Source of the DNA: Winogradskyella flava
GTDB taxonomy: Bacteria; Bacteroidota; Bacteroidia; Flavobacteriales; Flavobacteriaceae
Length of the DNA stretch: 64,000 nucleotides
Assembly: GCF_014243395.1 (NCBI RefSeq)
Contig: NZ_JACLCP010000004.1
Span: 62,001 to 126,000 of the forward strand
Reading direction: 5' to 3'
In this document: piece after piece, positions 32,650 through 42,518 of the stretch
How positions within the stretch are numbered: the first letter of the stretch is position 1
How the letters are laid out: every line of letters begins with the position of its first letter
Translations under genes and position numbers: made by a program
Notes under the pieces: model-generated
What the model was told of the DNA's origin: nothing
Seen by the model: only the letters and a program-made list of their open reading frames with translations
Databases searched by the model: none

Positions 32650-35130
32650 CTAAAGCTCATAGGCATTATTATTAACAAAGAAAATAGAGTTTACCAAGAA
32701 TAGTTTTCCATTTTCCCAGAAGCTTCTAAAAAGCGGATTATCGGCCATAAAAATAAAGCTACCACTTCCCATGCGCTCTTCTCCAAACACTAACGTTTTG
32801 TCTAAGTTGTTTAGTGCGTCTTTACCAGCAAATCCAGAATACACTTTAGTGTCATTAAAATGTGCTACATTATAACCACTATCTAAAAGACTATAGGCAG
32901 AACTTCCTAATTTCAAAGAAAAATAACTATCATCATACCCAAATGCCATAGGATGTGTGCGGTCTACACTGGTTTTAAAAATAGCACCAGTGATAAGTTG
33001 ATTGGTATACTCACGTTCGCGATCTGCGTAGGCCGTAAGGTTATCAGGATCATCCTCAGCTTCTGAAGTTTTGTATTTAAGACTAAAGCCATCTTTGCCA
33101 GCAAAACTACGAAGTGCACCATCTATCGCAATAACTTTTCCGCCAGCACGTACCCAATCTTTAAGTTTTTTCATATGGTCATCATTCAGTACGCTGCCAT
33201 AATAGCCACTTGGCATTATCAAAACATTATACTTGTTTAGATTGATACTACTAAAGTCATCGGTGTCTATAGAGGTTAATGGGTAGCGCAATTGCTGTTC
33301 AAAGAAATGCCAAATAGCACCATAGCTTAATGAGGATGTCCCTTCCCCAGAAAGCACTGCCACTTTTTGTCTATTAATGAGTTTAACGTCAGGCGAACCA
33401 ATATCTGGAAAGGTTTGAGAAAAACCAGAGTTAATTTGCGTTAGTGCTTGCGAATGCTTTTGGGCAATTTTATTCAACGTGTTCAAAAAATCTACAACGT
33501 GTCTATTATCTCCTTTGGTAATGATCAATGAGCCGCGTTCAAAATTAGAACCATTAGAGCTAAATGGCTTTTCCGTGAACCGCACTTTAAAATTGTGCTC
33601 TAATAACTCAGCTAAAAACTGTGCGTCATCCATCGAACTCCATTTGCTTACATAGCCATAGGCATCGTTTAAGACTTGAAGCGCTTTTCGTTCTGATAGT
33701 TTGCTGCTATTGACTTGGGATGTGCTTGCAATAGCATCTAGTCCATAAGCATAAGGTATAGACCACGCTGTGATATCGTATGTTAATGAATCAGATAATT
33801 TGGCATTTGGCTCAAACATGACTTTTACCATTTTACCTTTGGGTTGATTGGTATGTACTACAAGAGCATTACTATTAATAGTCATATTTCCCTGTCCTCC
33901 AGTAGCATAATTGTAACCAGATACCTTTGTTCCATTGGTGTTTTCAAATTGAATTTCGTGCTTATTGAGTAGTTTTTTTAAACTGTTGAGTTTGTCTTCA
34001 TTCCCTTTTAAAACATAGCTCTTATATTTTAAGTTGGAGTTGTCAAAGAATTTTGCAAACTCGTTATTCAGTTGTGTCGCATTTTTGGATGCAATTTCAA
34101 CTGTAGATAATCCTGTGGTGGTGTGATGTGTTAGTCGCTCAACCAAAGTCAATACATGACCTTCATCATTTAAAATCCCAAGACCAGCCATACCGTGTCC
34201 ACCTTGCTCATAAGTCATTCCAATGGCTCCCATATAAGTAGGATAGGTGTCTCCATAACTAGGATAAAATAAATCGAAGCGTTCCCTTGTAAAGAACAGC
34301 CAACCTTCAGCATCAAAATATTTTGCATGATTCTTACCAATTTGGGTCTGAAAATCCCGTTGCCAGTCGCTTATAATTTCATGAAAAGGTTCTGCGGCAG
34401 GTGCAAAATAGTAAGGTTCATTAGGACCCTGCTCATGGAAATCTACATGGATATGTGGCATCCATTTGTTGTAAACTTGTAAACGAGCATTGGTTTCAGT
34501 TTGTGTGGCCCAAAGCCAATCTCTATTTAAATCAAACAGGTAGTGGTTTGCTCTTCCTCCTGGCCAAGGTTCATTATGTTCACTTGCTTGTTTGTCAATG
34601 TCATAGGGTTGGCTAGCCGTTTCGTTATACCAATTCACATAGCGATCCCTACCATCTGGATTGATGCACGGGTCTATAATAACTACAGTATTTTCCAATA
34701 AGTCTTTACGTTCAGTTAAAAGTTTATATAATGTGAGCATTGCCGCTTCAGAACTCGATGCTTCGTTGCCGTGAACGTTATAGCTTAACCAAACAATCGC
34801 AATGTCAGTTGAAGTTGGTGAACCTGAGAGAATTCCTGTATTCTTCAAATTGTTTTCCCTAATGGTTTCAAGATTCGCCATATTAGCTTCGCTTGAGACG
34901 TATGCCAAGTATAGAGGTCTTCTTTCATTGGTGCTGCCGTATTGTTCTAATTTTACTTGTTGAGGTGCAGCAGCTGCAATCGTTTTAAAGTAATCAACCA
35001 CCTGATGATGACGACTAAACTGTGTGCCAATGTTATAGCCTAAAAATTCGCTAGGTGTTTGAATGTTTTGGCTTAAAATGATTGATGAGGTGCTAAATGT
35101 AACTAAAATAAATAGGATGAATCGACGCAT
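32650..35130 (-). CDS. M14-family zinc carboxypeptidase
   Basis: The 826-residue protein has a signal peptide and an M14 peptidase domain (residues 30-350). The zinc motif HxxE is H120-G-N-E123 in NVHGNEAS, a later His lies in VDFHEQGPNEP, and the catalytic Glu lies in MTYEQGGHG. A large C-terminal region has a glutamine-amidotransferase-like part (VLIMPSGYYGS, GGKVIAIDGAL). Family members cleave C-terminal residues or peptidoglycan-type peptides. The architecture is typical of secreted Bacteroidota M14 enzymes. It is read towards the M16 gene. Confidence 0.94.
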   Translation of the reverse strand: MRRFILFILVTFSTSSIILSQNIQTPSEFLGYNIGTQFSRHHQVVDYFKTIAAAAPQQVKLEQYGSTNERRPLYLAYVSSEANMANLETIRENNLKNTGILSGSPTSTDIAIVWLSYNVHGNEASSSEAAMLTLYKLLTERKDLLENTVVIIDPCINPDGRDRYVNWYNETASQPYDIDKQASEHNEPWPGGRANHYLFDLNRDWLWATQTETNARLQVYNKWMPHIHVDFHEQGPNEPYYFAPAAEPFHEIISDWQRDFQTQIGKNHAKYFDAEGWLFFTRERFDLFYPSYGDTYPTYMGAIGMTYEQGGHGMAGLGILNDEGHVLTLVERLTHHTTTGLSTVEIASKNATQLNNEFAKFFDNSNLKYKSYVLKGNEDKLNSLKKLLNKHEIQFENTNGTKVSGYNYATGGQGNMTINSNALVVHTNQPKGKMVKVMFEPNAKLSDSLTYDITAWSIPYAYGLDAIASTSQVNSSKLSERKALQVLNDAYGYVSKWSSMDDAQFLAELLEHNFKVRFTEKPFSSNGSNFERGSLIITKGDNRHVVDFLNTLNKIAQKHSQALTQINSGFSQTFPDIGSPDVKLINRQKVAVLSGEGTSSLSYGAIWHFFEQQLRYPLTSIDTDDFSSINLNKYNVLIMPSGYYGSVLNDDHMKKLKDWVRAGGKVIAIDGALRSFAGKDGFSLKYKTSEAEDDPDNLTAYADREREYTNQLITGAIFKTSVDRTHPMAFGYDDSYFSLKLGSSAYSLLDSGYNVAHFNDTKVYSGFAGKDALNNLDKTLVFGEERMGSGSFIFMADNPLFRSFWENGKLFLVNSIFFVNNNAYEL

Positions 35131-35270
35131 GAGTTGTTGTTGGTTTTGGTATAAAACTAGTAAATATAAACAGTGATTTTTAGAATATGATACTAGATAT
35201 TTGAATTAACTAAAAATTAGCAAATAGAATTTACACTTACCGTATATTTATGCTTTGATAATACTGTTAT

Positions 35271-36866
35271 ATGCCAACTGACTGTCTATCCTTTAGAGAT
35301 ACCAACTATTTCTCTGATTTTATTTGTGATTATCTCGATGAAAAATCGGAATTAAAAGACCTTTACAATCGTTTTCCAACCATTGAAAATTTTAAAGCTC
35401 AGATAGAGGAAAAGTCTAAGTCATTTGGAAGTGAAGCAAGAAATCTCATCTCGCAAGTGTTGGAGAATCAATATTCTGGTATTGACATTTCAGAACTCAC
35501 ACAAGAGAACATTCGAAGTTTGTCTTCAGAAAGGACATTTACAATTACTACTGGTCATCAACTGAATTTATTCACAGGACCATTGTATTTTTTGTATAAA
35601 ATTATTTCAACCATTAATCTTACCAAACAGCTCAAAGAGATATATCCAAAGTATAATTTTGTGCCTGTGTATTGGATGGCGTCCGAAGATCATGATTTTG
35701 AGGAGATTAATTACTTCAACTTTAAAGGTAAAAAGATTCAGTGGAATTCTAATCAAACAGGAGCTGTTGGACATTTTACTACTGATGGATTAGAGGACGT
35801 TTTCAAAGTTGTTGCTTCGGAATTCGGACCAGGCAAAAATGCAGAACAATTAAAGTTATGGTTTCAAGAAGCGTATTTAGACCACAACAATCTAGCAGAT
35901 GCTACGCGTTATTTAGCAAATGCATTATTTGGTAAGCAAGGTTTGGTGATTTTAGATGCTGACGATAAGGATTTAAAACGTTTGTTTATTCCACAGATGA
36001 AAAAAGAGTTAGTAGAACAAACGGCTTTTAAAACGGTATCTGAAACTAACAAAACACTTGAAAATTTAGACTTAAAAATTCAAGTAAATCCAAGGGAAAT
36101 TAATCTGTTTTATATGTATGATGGCTCGCGAGAGCGTATCGTTGAAGATGGTGGAATATATTCTGTTTTGGAAACTGATATTAGTTGGAGCAAGAGTGAG
36201 TTACTAAAACACCTCGATGAGGTGCCTGAACGATTTTCGCCCAATGTCATCATGCGACCGTTGTATCAAGAGGTCATTTTACCAAACCTCTGTTACATTG
36301 GGGGAGGAGGAGAAATGATTTACTGGTTACAGTTGAAATCTAATTTTGAAGCCCATAAAGTAACTTTTCCAATATTACTATTGAGAAATTCGGCATTGAT
36401 AAAATCAAAAAAACAAGCAGATAAACTTAGTAAATTAAATATTTCTGATAAGGATTTATTCTTAGACAGAAATACATTTATAAATAAGAAAGTCAGAAAA
36501 ATATCGAATATAGACATTGACTTTTCTGAACAAATAAAGCACTTGGGAGAGCAGTTTGAAGATTTACATCAACTTGCTCAACAAACAGATAAATCATTTT
36601 TAGGGGCTGTAAAAGCACAAGAAGTGAAACAATTAAAAGGTCTAAAACATCTTGAAAAGCGTTTGCTAAAAGCACAGAAACGAAAGTTAGCTGATGAAAT
36701 AGAGCGTTGCACAGAATTACAAGAGCAATTATTTCCTAGTAAAAGTCTACAAGAAAGAAATACCAATTTCTCTCAGTTGTATTTGGAGTATGGTGAGAAT
36801 TTGATCGTGGAATTAATCACTCACTTGAATCCACTTAGTGGCGAATTTGCCATTATAACTGTTTAA
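35271..36866 (+). CDS. bshC: Bacillithiol biosynthesis cysteine-adding enzyme BshC
   Basis: The 531-residue protein matches BshC along its length. It has the core TTGHQLNLFTGPLYFLYKI, PVYWMASEDHDFEEI, MRPLYQEVILPNLCYIGG and a C-terminal coiled coil. BshC joins cysteine to GlcN-malate in the last step of bacillithiol synthesis, the main low-molecular-weight thiol of many Bacteroidota. The ATG at 35271 gives the standard length. Its last 4 bases overlap the stop of the convergent TPR-HTH gene. Confidence 0.96.
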   Translation: MPTDCLSFRDTNYFSDFICDYLDEKSELKDLYNRFPTIENFKAQIEEKSKSFGSEARNLISQVLENQYSGIDISELTQENIRSLSSERTFTITTGHQLNLFTGPLYFLYKIISTINLTKQLKEIYPKYNFVPVYWMASEDHDFEEINYFNFKGKKIQWNSNQTGAVGHFTTDGLEDVFKVVASEFGPGKNAEQLKLWFQEAYLDHNNLADATRYLANALFGKQGLVILDADDKDLKRLFIPQMKKELVEQTAFKTVSETNKTLENLDLKIQVNPREINLFYMYDGSRERIVEDGGIYSVLETDISWSKSELLKHLDEVPERFSPNVIMRPLYQEVILPNLCYIGGGGEMIYWLQLKSNFEAHKVTFPILLLRNSALIKSKKQADKLSKLNISDKDLFLDRNTFINKKVRKISNIDIDFSEQIKHLGEQFEDLHQLAQQTDKSFLGAVKAQEVKQLKGLKHLEKRLLKAQKRKLADEIERCTELQEQLFPSKSLQERNTNFSQLYLEYGENLIVELITHLNPLSGEFAIITV

Positions 36867-38797
36867 AGTGTTAATATCAGTTCTTGTAAAGAGTCTTCAG
36901 CGGACAAGTTAAGTTTTTTTCGTAGACGGTAACGTGCTTTCTTAACACCCTCAATTGAAATATTAAGAATATTGGCAATTTCCTTGCTCGACAAATTCAT
37001 TTTTAAAAGGGACATTAAACGTAGATCATTATTACTTACACTTGGATAGTTACTCATCACTTTGCCATTAAAATCCTTATGGACATCTTCAAAATAATTT
37101 CTAAACTGTTCCCAATTGTTGTCATTATTAATATCTAAATTAATGGTATTGATGACTTTTTGGTAACTGCGAGAATTGATGTTTTCTGACTTAAGTTCTT
37201 TAAGTTGTGATTTTAGGTCTAACAGAACTTCATTTTTATGTGCTAAATGCAATGCGTGTGTCGTGAGTTCTTTTTCTTTAAATCCTAGTTGGTTGTCCAG
37301 TTTTTCGCGCTCAGCCTTATTGCGTTTCATTTTTTGTCTGATACTATAAAATAATAGACTGCCAATACCGATAAGGGAAAGGATTCCTATTCCTAATAAT
37401 AATTGCCTTATATCCGCTAGTTTTTCCTGTTCTTTTAGTAATTCAATTTCAGATTTTTGAAGTGCAATTTCTTTCTCTTTTCTATTGGTTTCAAAAATGA
37501 CTTTTTGTTCTTGGGCAAGGCTTGTTCTTAAATAATTGTTCAATGAATCCTTGGCATCACTACTTTCTTTTAGTAAATCATAAGCGGCATTCGCTTTCCC
37601 CATTTTTTTAAGCACTTTAGACTTATATAATTTAGACCAACTTAAATTTCTAAAGGATTTGTTTTTTTTGGCATCCATTAAACAATAATCAAAATTTTTA
37701 AGTGCTTCATTAAGTTTATTGGTTTCTAAATTAAGCTCACCACGAAATAAATTATAATTATATAAGAGATTGCTTGACTTTATAGATGCATCACTATTTT
37801 CAACTTCGTCTAGATACTGATCTGCTCGTGCAAAGTTTTTTCGCTTGATCTCAAGATTTGCAAGTTGGTTAAGACTCATAAGTATATTAACTCTCAAATT
37901 TATAGTTTTAGAAAGCTCCAAAGATTTGGTAAGATTAGACGATGCCTCTTCCAGTTGATTTAGTTCAATTTGAGACATTGCTTTGATTTTTAGCAATTGT
38001 GCCTTCAAATTATTTGACCCTATGTCTTCCGAAATCTTAATGCCTAAATCAAATTGTTCGATGGCTTTTGGATGCTCAAAAATTTCCTGATAAAGACCAC
38101 CTATTTTATAATAGCTTTGCGGTAAGTATAAAGAATCATAAAACTTCTCTCTGAGCTCAATGGTCTCTTTCATGCGCTTAATTGCAATATTTCTATAGCC
38201 TCTATTTAAAGCTATAGCACTTCTGTGTTCTAACATGGCAGCAACCAAGGAAGTGTCTTTGTATTTTATAGCAATAGGTTCTATCTCATCAACTAGTTGT
38301 TCTAATCTGTCATTATCGCCTGTTACTAGTTTTACCACTATGGCCAGATTGGATTTTATGGTGGCACCAAAAAGGGTATCACCTAGTTTCATGAATTCAT
38401 TTCCTGATTTTTCTAAGTATACCATAGAAGAATCATAAGCACTTTGCGTATAAAAATAAGTAGCCTTTGTAGAATATAAGTTTGCGTACCCTCTTGGATA
38501 AGACTTTATTTTGTAAAGAGCTTCTGCATCATCAATATAGCTTTTAGCCTTGGTAGGATCTTTATAAATTATTGTTTCTGCCAGTGTTAATTGTGCAGTC
38601 GCTTTTATACTATCATTTTTCGTCGTATCGATAATTTGTTGTAGACTATCCACTCTTTTTTCTAATTGTGCCTGTGCAAAATGAATGGATACTAAAAAGG
38701 AAAGTAATACGGTAATTGATTTTTTGTCCACTCTATGAAGGGAATTCGTAAATAAATTGATTAAAGGGACATTAATTGACGCTTTTAAGAGGTTCAT
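36863..38797 (-). CDS. Membrane TPR regulator with LuxR-type HTH
   Basis: The 644-residue protein has an N-terminal signal/anchor and a tetratricopeptide array of about residues 60-420. A coiled coil follows, then a membrane helix (LLLGIGILSLIGIGSLLFY, near 475) and a second coiled coil. The C-terminal GerE/LuxR-type helix-turn-helix reads LRLMSLLKMNLSSKEIANIL and VKKARYRLRKK. The TPR part should be periplasmic and the HTH cytoplasmic, so it can convert an envelope signal directly to DNA binding. It is a paralogue of the protein at 55362 and is divergent from the surface-protein series at 39029. Confidence 0.9.
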   Translation of the reverse strand: MNLLKASINVPLINLFTNSLHRVDKKSITVLLSFLVSIHFAQAQLEKRVDSLQQIIDTTKNDSIKATAQLTLAETIIYKDPTKAKSYIDDAEALYKIKSYPRGYANLYSTKATYFYTQSAYDSSMVYLEKSGNEFMKLGDTLFGATIKSNLAIVVKLVTGDNDRLEQLVDEIEPIAIKYKDTSLVAAMLEHRSAIALNRGYRNIAIKRMKETIELREKFYDSLYLPQSYYKIGGLYQEIFEHPKAIEQFDLGIKISEDIGSNNLKAQLLKIKAMSQIELNQLEEASSNLTKSLELSKTINLRVNILMSLNQLANLEIKRKNFARADQYLDEVENSDASIKSSNLLYNYNLFRGELNLETNKLNEALKNFDYCLMDAKKNKSFRNLSWSKLYKSKVLKKMGKANAAYDLLKESSDAKDSLNNYLRTSLAQEQKVIFETNRKEKEIALQKSEIELLKEQEKLADIRQLLLGIGILSLIGIGSLLFYSIRQKMKRNKAEREKLDNQLGFKEKELTTHALHLAHKNEVLLDLKSQLKELKSENINSRSYQKVINTINLDINNDNNWEQFRNYFEDVHKDFNGKVMSNYPSVSNNDLRLMSLLKMNLSSKEIANILNISIEGVKKARYRLRKKLNLSAEDSLQELILTL

Positions 38798-38884
38798 AGT
38801 TTCTAGTTGTTAGGTTATTTAAGATAGTGTCATTAGTTTTTGAACTTTAAAACGCTGTAAATCAATAATTTAATTTATTTTAAA

Positions 38885-38899
38885 ACAACGTTGTCTACC
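38885..38899. promoter_or_regulatory. Palindrome plus inverted GGTAGACA half-site
   Basis: ACAACGTTGT (38885-38894) is a perfect palindrome. The overlapping TGTCTACC (38892-38899) is GGTAGACA on the minus strand, the same core as the direct repeats at 38945. It lies in the divergent region between a TPR-HTH gene and a surface-protein series. Function is inferred. Confidence 0.35.
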
Positions 38900-38944
38900 T
38901 ATTATAAATATCATTAAAAAATTAAAATATCTATATTTTAAGGG

Positions 38945-38962
38945 GTGGACAAAGGGTGGACA
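38945..38962 (+). promoter_or_regulatory. Putative activator site: tandem GTGGACA, 11 bp apart
   Basis: GTGGACA occurs twice in the same orientation at 38945 and 38956, exactly 11 bp apart. The site ends 66 bases upstream of the GTG start of the beta-barrel gene at 39029. An almost identical arrangement occurs at 39688. The neighbouring TPR-HTH protein is a candidate binder. Confidence 0.5.
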
Positions 38963-39028
38963 GCCCTGTTTTTATGAAAATTGAGGCCTTATTTTGTCTA
39001 ACTTGCTCAAAACAAAACTGGCCTTATA

Positions 39029-39676
39029 GTGAAAAATTATGTCATCCTAACATGCATATTACTGATTGGAACTTCATGTTTAAGTCAACAACTTTACGTT
39101 GAACTAGGGACAACAGTCTCTGCTTTTGATTATGAAAATTCTGAAGGTAATACTTTGAATAATTTAAGCTCTAAATCAAAGTCATATTATGGAATGGGTT
39201 ATAGACAGAGTTTAAACTATAATAGAACACTCTTTTTATCACTTGGATTAACCTATAATAACTATGGAGCACTTGGTAGTGAAGATGTCGTAGATAATTT
39301 GTTTGAATGGGATTTAAGTTATTTAGGAGTAAAAGCTGGCTTAAGTCTCCAATTATTTAAATTGAGAGATCTTACTTTTTTTGCAAATACCTCATTAGCT
39401 ACAGAATTTTTGATTAGAGGAACTCAGACGATCAATAATGATGTGTTCAATCTTGTAGGTGAAGAGGAATTTAATAATTCTGCCTGGTTTATAAGAGGAG
39501 GATTGGAGATGCATTATCCAATTTCAAGTACTACAGCCATATTTGTTGGATATGCTTATGGACGATCGGTATTACTTAATAGTGCAGAGAATGCCGAAAA
39601 GTTAAATCTAGACGCCCATCAGTTTGGAATAGGTTTCATCATAAATCTGCCAAGGTGTAAATGTGATTTTTATTAA
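39029..39676 (+). CDS. Outer membrane beta-barrel protein
   Basis: The 215-residue protein starts with GTG. It has a signal peptide (about residues 1-20) and alternating hydrophobic strands ending in QFGIGFIINLPRCKC. Predicted barrel strands include LFLSLGLTYNNYGAL, VKAGLSLQLF and TAIFVGYAYGRS. It resembles small OmpA/OmpW-like barrels of Bacteroidota and is too short for a PorP/SprF T9SS partner. It is the first gene of a series that encodes surface proteins. Confidence 0.8.
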   Translation: MKNYVILTCILLIGTSCLSQQLYVELGTTVSAFDYENSEGNTLNNLSSKSKSYYGMGYRQSLNYNRTLFLSLGLTYNNYGALGSEDVVDNLFEWDLSYLGVKAGLSLQLFKLRDLTFFANTSLATEFLIRGTQTINNDVFNLVGEEEFNNSAWFIRGGLEMHYPISSTTAIFVGYAYGRSVLLNSAENAEKLNLDAHQFGIGFIINLPRCKCDFY

Positions 39677-39687
39677 TCAAAAATACA

Positions 39688-39705
39688 GTAGACAAAAGGT
39701 GGACA
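39688..39705 (+). promoter_or_regulatory. Putative activator site: GTAGACA/GTGGACA, 11 bp apart
   Basis: GTAGACA at 39688 and GTGGACA at 39699 repeat the motif, spacing and orientation seen at 38945. The site ends 58 bases upstream of the ATG at 39764, much as the first does for its own gene. Confidence 0.5.
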
Positions 39706-39763
39706 TTACAATAATCCTTAGGGTTTATAAGGATTTAATTATAAATTAGATTGGCTATTAATT

Positions 39764-40300
39764 ATGAAGATTATGAATACATACAATAAGAAAGCATTTC
39801 TATTAATTACTTTATTACTGTTTTGCTTTATCCAAGAGTTCCAAGCGCAAAGCGACTCTGGTTATCGCATTAAACAATCTAACCTAGGGAACAGCGGGTC
39901 ATCACATATGGTTGAAACTTCTAGCGGAAAGTATTATATCAGTCAAAGTATTGGGCAAGCCAGTGTTATTGGTACACATTATAACAATGGTTATTATATA
40001 AGACAAGGTTACCAACAACCTCCAAGTAAAATGAAAGCCGTTAAGGATTTGGATATTGAATTGCGAGCCAAAGTATATCCAAATCCTTTTAGTCAAACAC
40101 TATTTATCAACTTTAGTGATACAGTGATCAATGATATTTCGGTGCGAATTTTTGATATAGAGGCAAGAATTATTCATACACAAGAATTTTTACCAGCTCA
40201 AAAATTGGAGCTGCGATTACAAGATATTTCGAGCGGGACTTACTTTTTAAAAGTAGCTTCTGGTAGAAAACAATTCAATACAAAATTAATCAAGATTTAA
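39764..40300 (+). CDS. Small T9SS-sorted surface protein
   Basis: The 178-residue protein has a signal peptide (ending FQAQ). A small domain with YYISQSIGQASVIGT and GYYIRQGYQQP follows, a motif set common to short Bacteroidota surface proteins. It ends with a type A T9SS sorting domain (residues 100-178, KVYPNPFSQTLFINF and SSGTYFLKVASG). It should be exported across the outer membrane and anchored. Its role is unknown. The next gene follows after 26 bases. Confidence 0.88.
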   Translation: MKIMNTYNKKAFLLITLLLFCFIQEFQAQSDSGYRIKQSNLGNSGSSHMVETSSGKYYISQSIGQASVIGTHYNNGYYIRQGYQQPPSKMKAVKDLDIELRAKVYPNPFSQTLFINFSDTVINDISVRIFDIEARIIHTQEFLPAQKLELRLQDISSGTYFLKVASGRKQFNTKLIKI

Positions 40301-40326
40301 AATATAATTTTATAAAATCACCCATT

Positions 40327-42495
40327 ATGAAAAAGCTACTTACCCTAACGTTTTTTATATGTACGATGTTTCAAGCTATGGCGCAAACAGATGGTATTAC
40401 TTATCAAGCCGTAATTATTGATCCAGAAGCTCTTGAATTACCAGGAGTTGATGTTTCAGATAATTTTCTTCCTAATACTACAATAGCTATAAGATTTACC
40501 ATTTATGACAATGGAAACCAATTGGAATTTCAGGAGGTACAGATTACAGATACTGACGATTTTGGCCGCATTAATCTTTTGATTGGAGATGCTGAGCATG
40601 ATTATTTTAAGGGCATTAGTTGGGACGGAACGCCAAAGGATCTGAAAGTGGAAATTGATTTCGATGCAGGTAATAATTTTGAAACTATGAGTAGAGAGCG
40701 ACTTACATTTTTACCATTTGCTTTTCATAGAAATATTACAGCAACAGGAACATTAACCGTAGATGATAAAAGTTTTTTAAACGGAGAATTAGAAGTGCAA
40801 GGCCCAACCAATTTGTTTAGCGCAATGACAGTACACGATAATAACTCGACATTACTTACAGGTGATTTGAGTGTAGATGGTATTACTAATTTAAATAATG
40901 CACTTAATGTCAATGGTACTCAGAGCGCTACAGACTTAGAGGGCTCTTTAAATGTAGACGGTAATACTATACTTAATAGTAACTTAGATGTATTAGTTGG
41001 ACATACAACCTTAAATTCTCTAACAGTTAATGGTCAAGCTTCATTTGGTGATCTAACGGCTAATTATTTAGTTGTAAACGATTCTACAAGATTACAAGGG
41101 AAAACAGTTATCGATGGCATGGGAAATCAGATTCGATTAACTTCTAATAAGCCAAATACTGGAACTGAAATGGCCAACCATCCTGTACTTATAGATGGCG
41201 GTAATAATGGATTAGCCATTAAGGTAAATGGCAATCGTAATAACAGTACTAATTTCATAACCTTTTATGACGACAACAGAGCAAATCCTTGGGGAAGAAT
41301 AGAAGGTGAAACTCCAGATGAGTTTACCAACAATGCTGATTATAATTTTGATCAACTTGGATTGGCATATGATATAGCGGATGGTGTTCTTGATGGTATT
41401 TTTGGTGGATTTGGATTATATCAGGCAACTACTGGAACGGCAATGGCTTTCACATCCGCAACTGGATGCGTAGGACTTGGTTCTTGTATTACATTACCCA
41501 TCCCTTCAATGATTGGTAAGTATACTACCGAAACAGTTGTTGCTGCTATACAGTTAGTAACTGCAGCTGGCTCCTTAACATTATCAATAGTTAATAAGGC
41601 CACATATGACAATAATAAAATGGAACTACAAGGTGTGACCTATGCCTCAGGATCTGGTGATTATGCAGAATATCTGCTTAGAGAGGATGAGGGAGAAAAG
41701 ATGGTTTATGGTGATATAGTAGGAGTTAAAGGTGGGAAAATTTCTAAAAATCTTACTGGAGCAGAACGCGTTATGGTGGTTTCTTACAAACCAATTGTTC
41801 TTGGAAATATGCCTGCTCCTAATAGGGAAGATGAATATGAAAAAGTTGCTTTTATGGGACAAGTGCCAGTCAATGTTTTTGGAAAGGTACATATTGGTGA
41901 TTATATAATACCTGGAGGCAAAAATAATGGTATTGGTGTTGCCGTGTCTCCTGAAAATATAAAGTCCAGTGATATAAAAAATATTGTAGGTATCGCGTGG
42001 GAGGAAAGCAACGAGGGATTAAGTTTGAAGCGAATAAATGTTGCTGTGGGAATTAATGCAAACGATAATATGCATATTGTTCAAGGACTTGAGAATAGGT
42101 TAAAAGAGCAACAAAAAGAAATAGATGATTTAAAGGATACAGTCAATACTATACTTAAAGCACTTTCAGAGGGCGAAAACATCGAAGGGATTCAAATCGC
42201 ACAAAGCGAAAATGAAGCTTCTCATGAAGATCATAACGATAGAAAATATGAGATACTAGAAGCTGATGACACGGATATAGTTTATTTTGAAATAACTAAA
42301 AAAGATATTGAAAAAGTATTAGTAAATATTGATGATGTTATGAGAGATGCTGGACTGTATGAGGGCAATAAGGAGGTGCTGAAAAAGTTGAAAACAGATA
42401 CTGATTTTAAGGATGATTTCGTAGATCAAATTTACAATAAAGTCAAAAAGCAAATACATTATCATAAAGAGTTAGATAAGGGTTCTAGAAATTAA
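40327..42495 (+). CDS. Tail-fibre-like secreted protein with peptidase-G2-like segment
   Basis: The 722-residue protein has a signal peptide (ending AMAQ). Its N-terminal beta domain (residues 20-140, GITYQAVIIDP) is found in many Bacteroidota fibre-like proteins. Short repeated blocks follow (LNVDGNTILNSNLDV, LSVDGITNLNNALNV), as in trimeric fibres. A Gly/Ala-rich hydrophobic stretch lies at about 350-425. Next is a segment starting SGDYAEYLLREDEGEKMVYG that resembles IMC/Peptidase_G2 autoprocessing domains, then a coiled coil (LENRLKEQQKEIDDLKDTV). No sorting domain is present. It lies between two T9SS-sorted genes. Confidence 0.82.
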   Translation: MKKLLTLTFFICTMFQAMAQTDGITYQAVIIDPEALELPGVDVSDNFLPNTTIAIRFTIYDNGNQLEFQEVQITDTDDFGRINLLIGDAEHDYFKGISWDGTPKDLKVEIDFDAGNNFETMSRERLTFLPFAFHRNITATGTLTVDDKSFLNGELEVQGPTNLFSAMTVHDNNSTLLTGDLSVDGITNLNNALNVNGTQSATDLEGSLNVDGNTILNSNLDVLVGHTTLNSLTVNGQASFGDLTANYLVVNDSTRLQGKTVIDGMGNQIRLTSNKPNTGTEMANHPVLIDGGNNGLAIKVNGNRNNSTNFITFYDDNRANPWGRIEGETPDEFTNNADYNFDQLGLAYDIADGVLDGIFGGFGLYQATTGTAMAFTSATGCVGLGSCITLPIPSMIGKYTTETVVAAIQLVTAAGSLTLSIVNKATYDNNKMELQGVTYASGSGDYAEYLLREDEGEKMVYGDIVGVKGGKISKNLTGAERVMVVSYKPIVLGNMPAPNREDEYEKVAFMGQVPVNVFGKVHIGDYIIPGGKNNGIGVAVSPENIKSSDIKNIVGIAWEESNEGLSLKRINVAVGINANDNMHIVQGLENRLKEQQKEIDDLKDTVNTILKALSEGENIEGIQIAQSENEASHEDHNDRKYEILEADDTDIVYFEITKKDIEKVLVNIDDVMRDAGLYEGNKEVLKKLKTDTDFKDDFVDQIYNKVKKQIHYHKELDKGSRN

Positions 42496-42518
42496 TTGTA
42501 AGTGATAACTAAATCATC

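Noticed and set aside
39029..39676. PorP/SprF-type T9SS partner barrel
   Set aside because: At 215 residues it is too short and lacks the family pattern; it is called a generic outer-membrane barrel.
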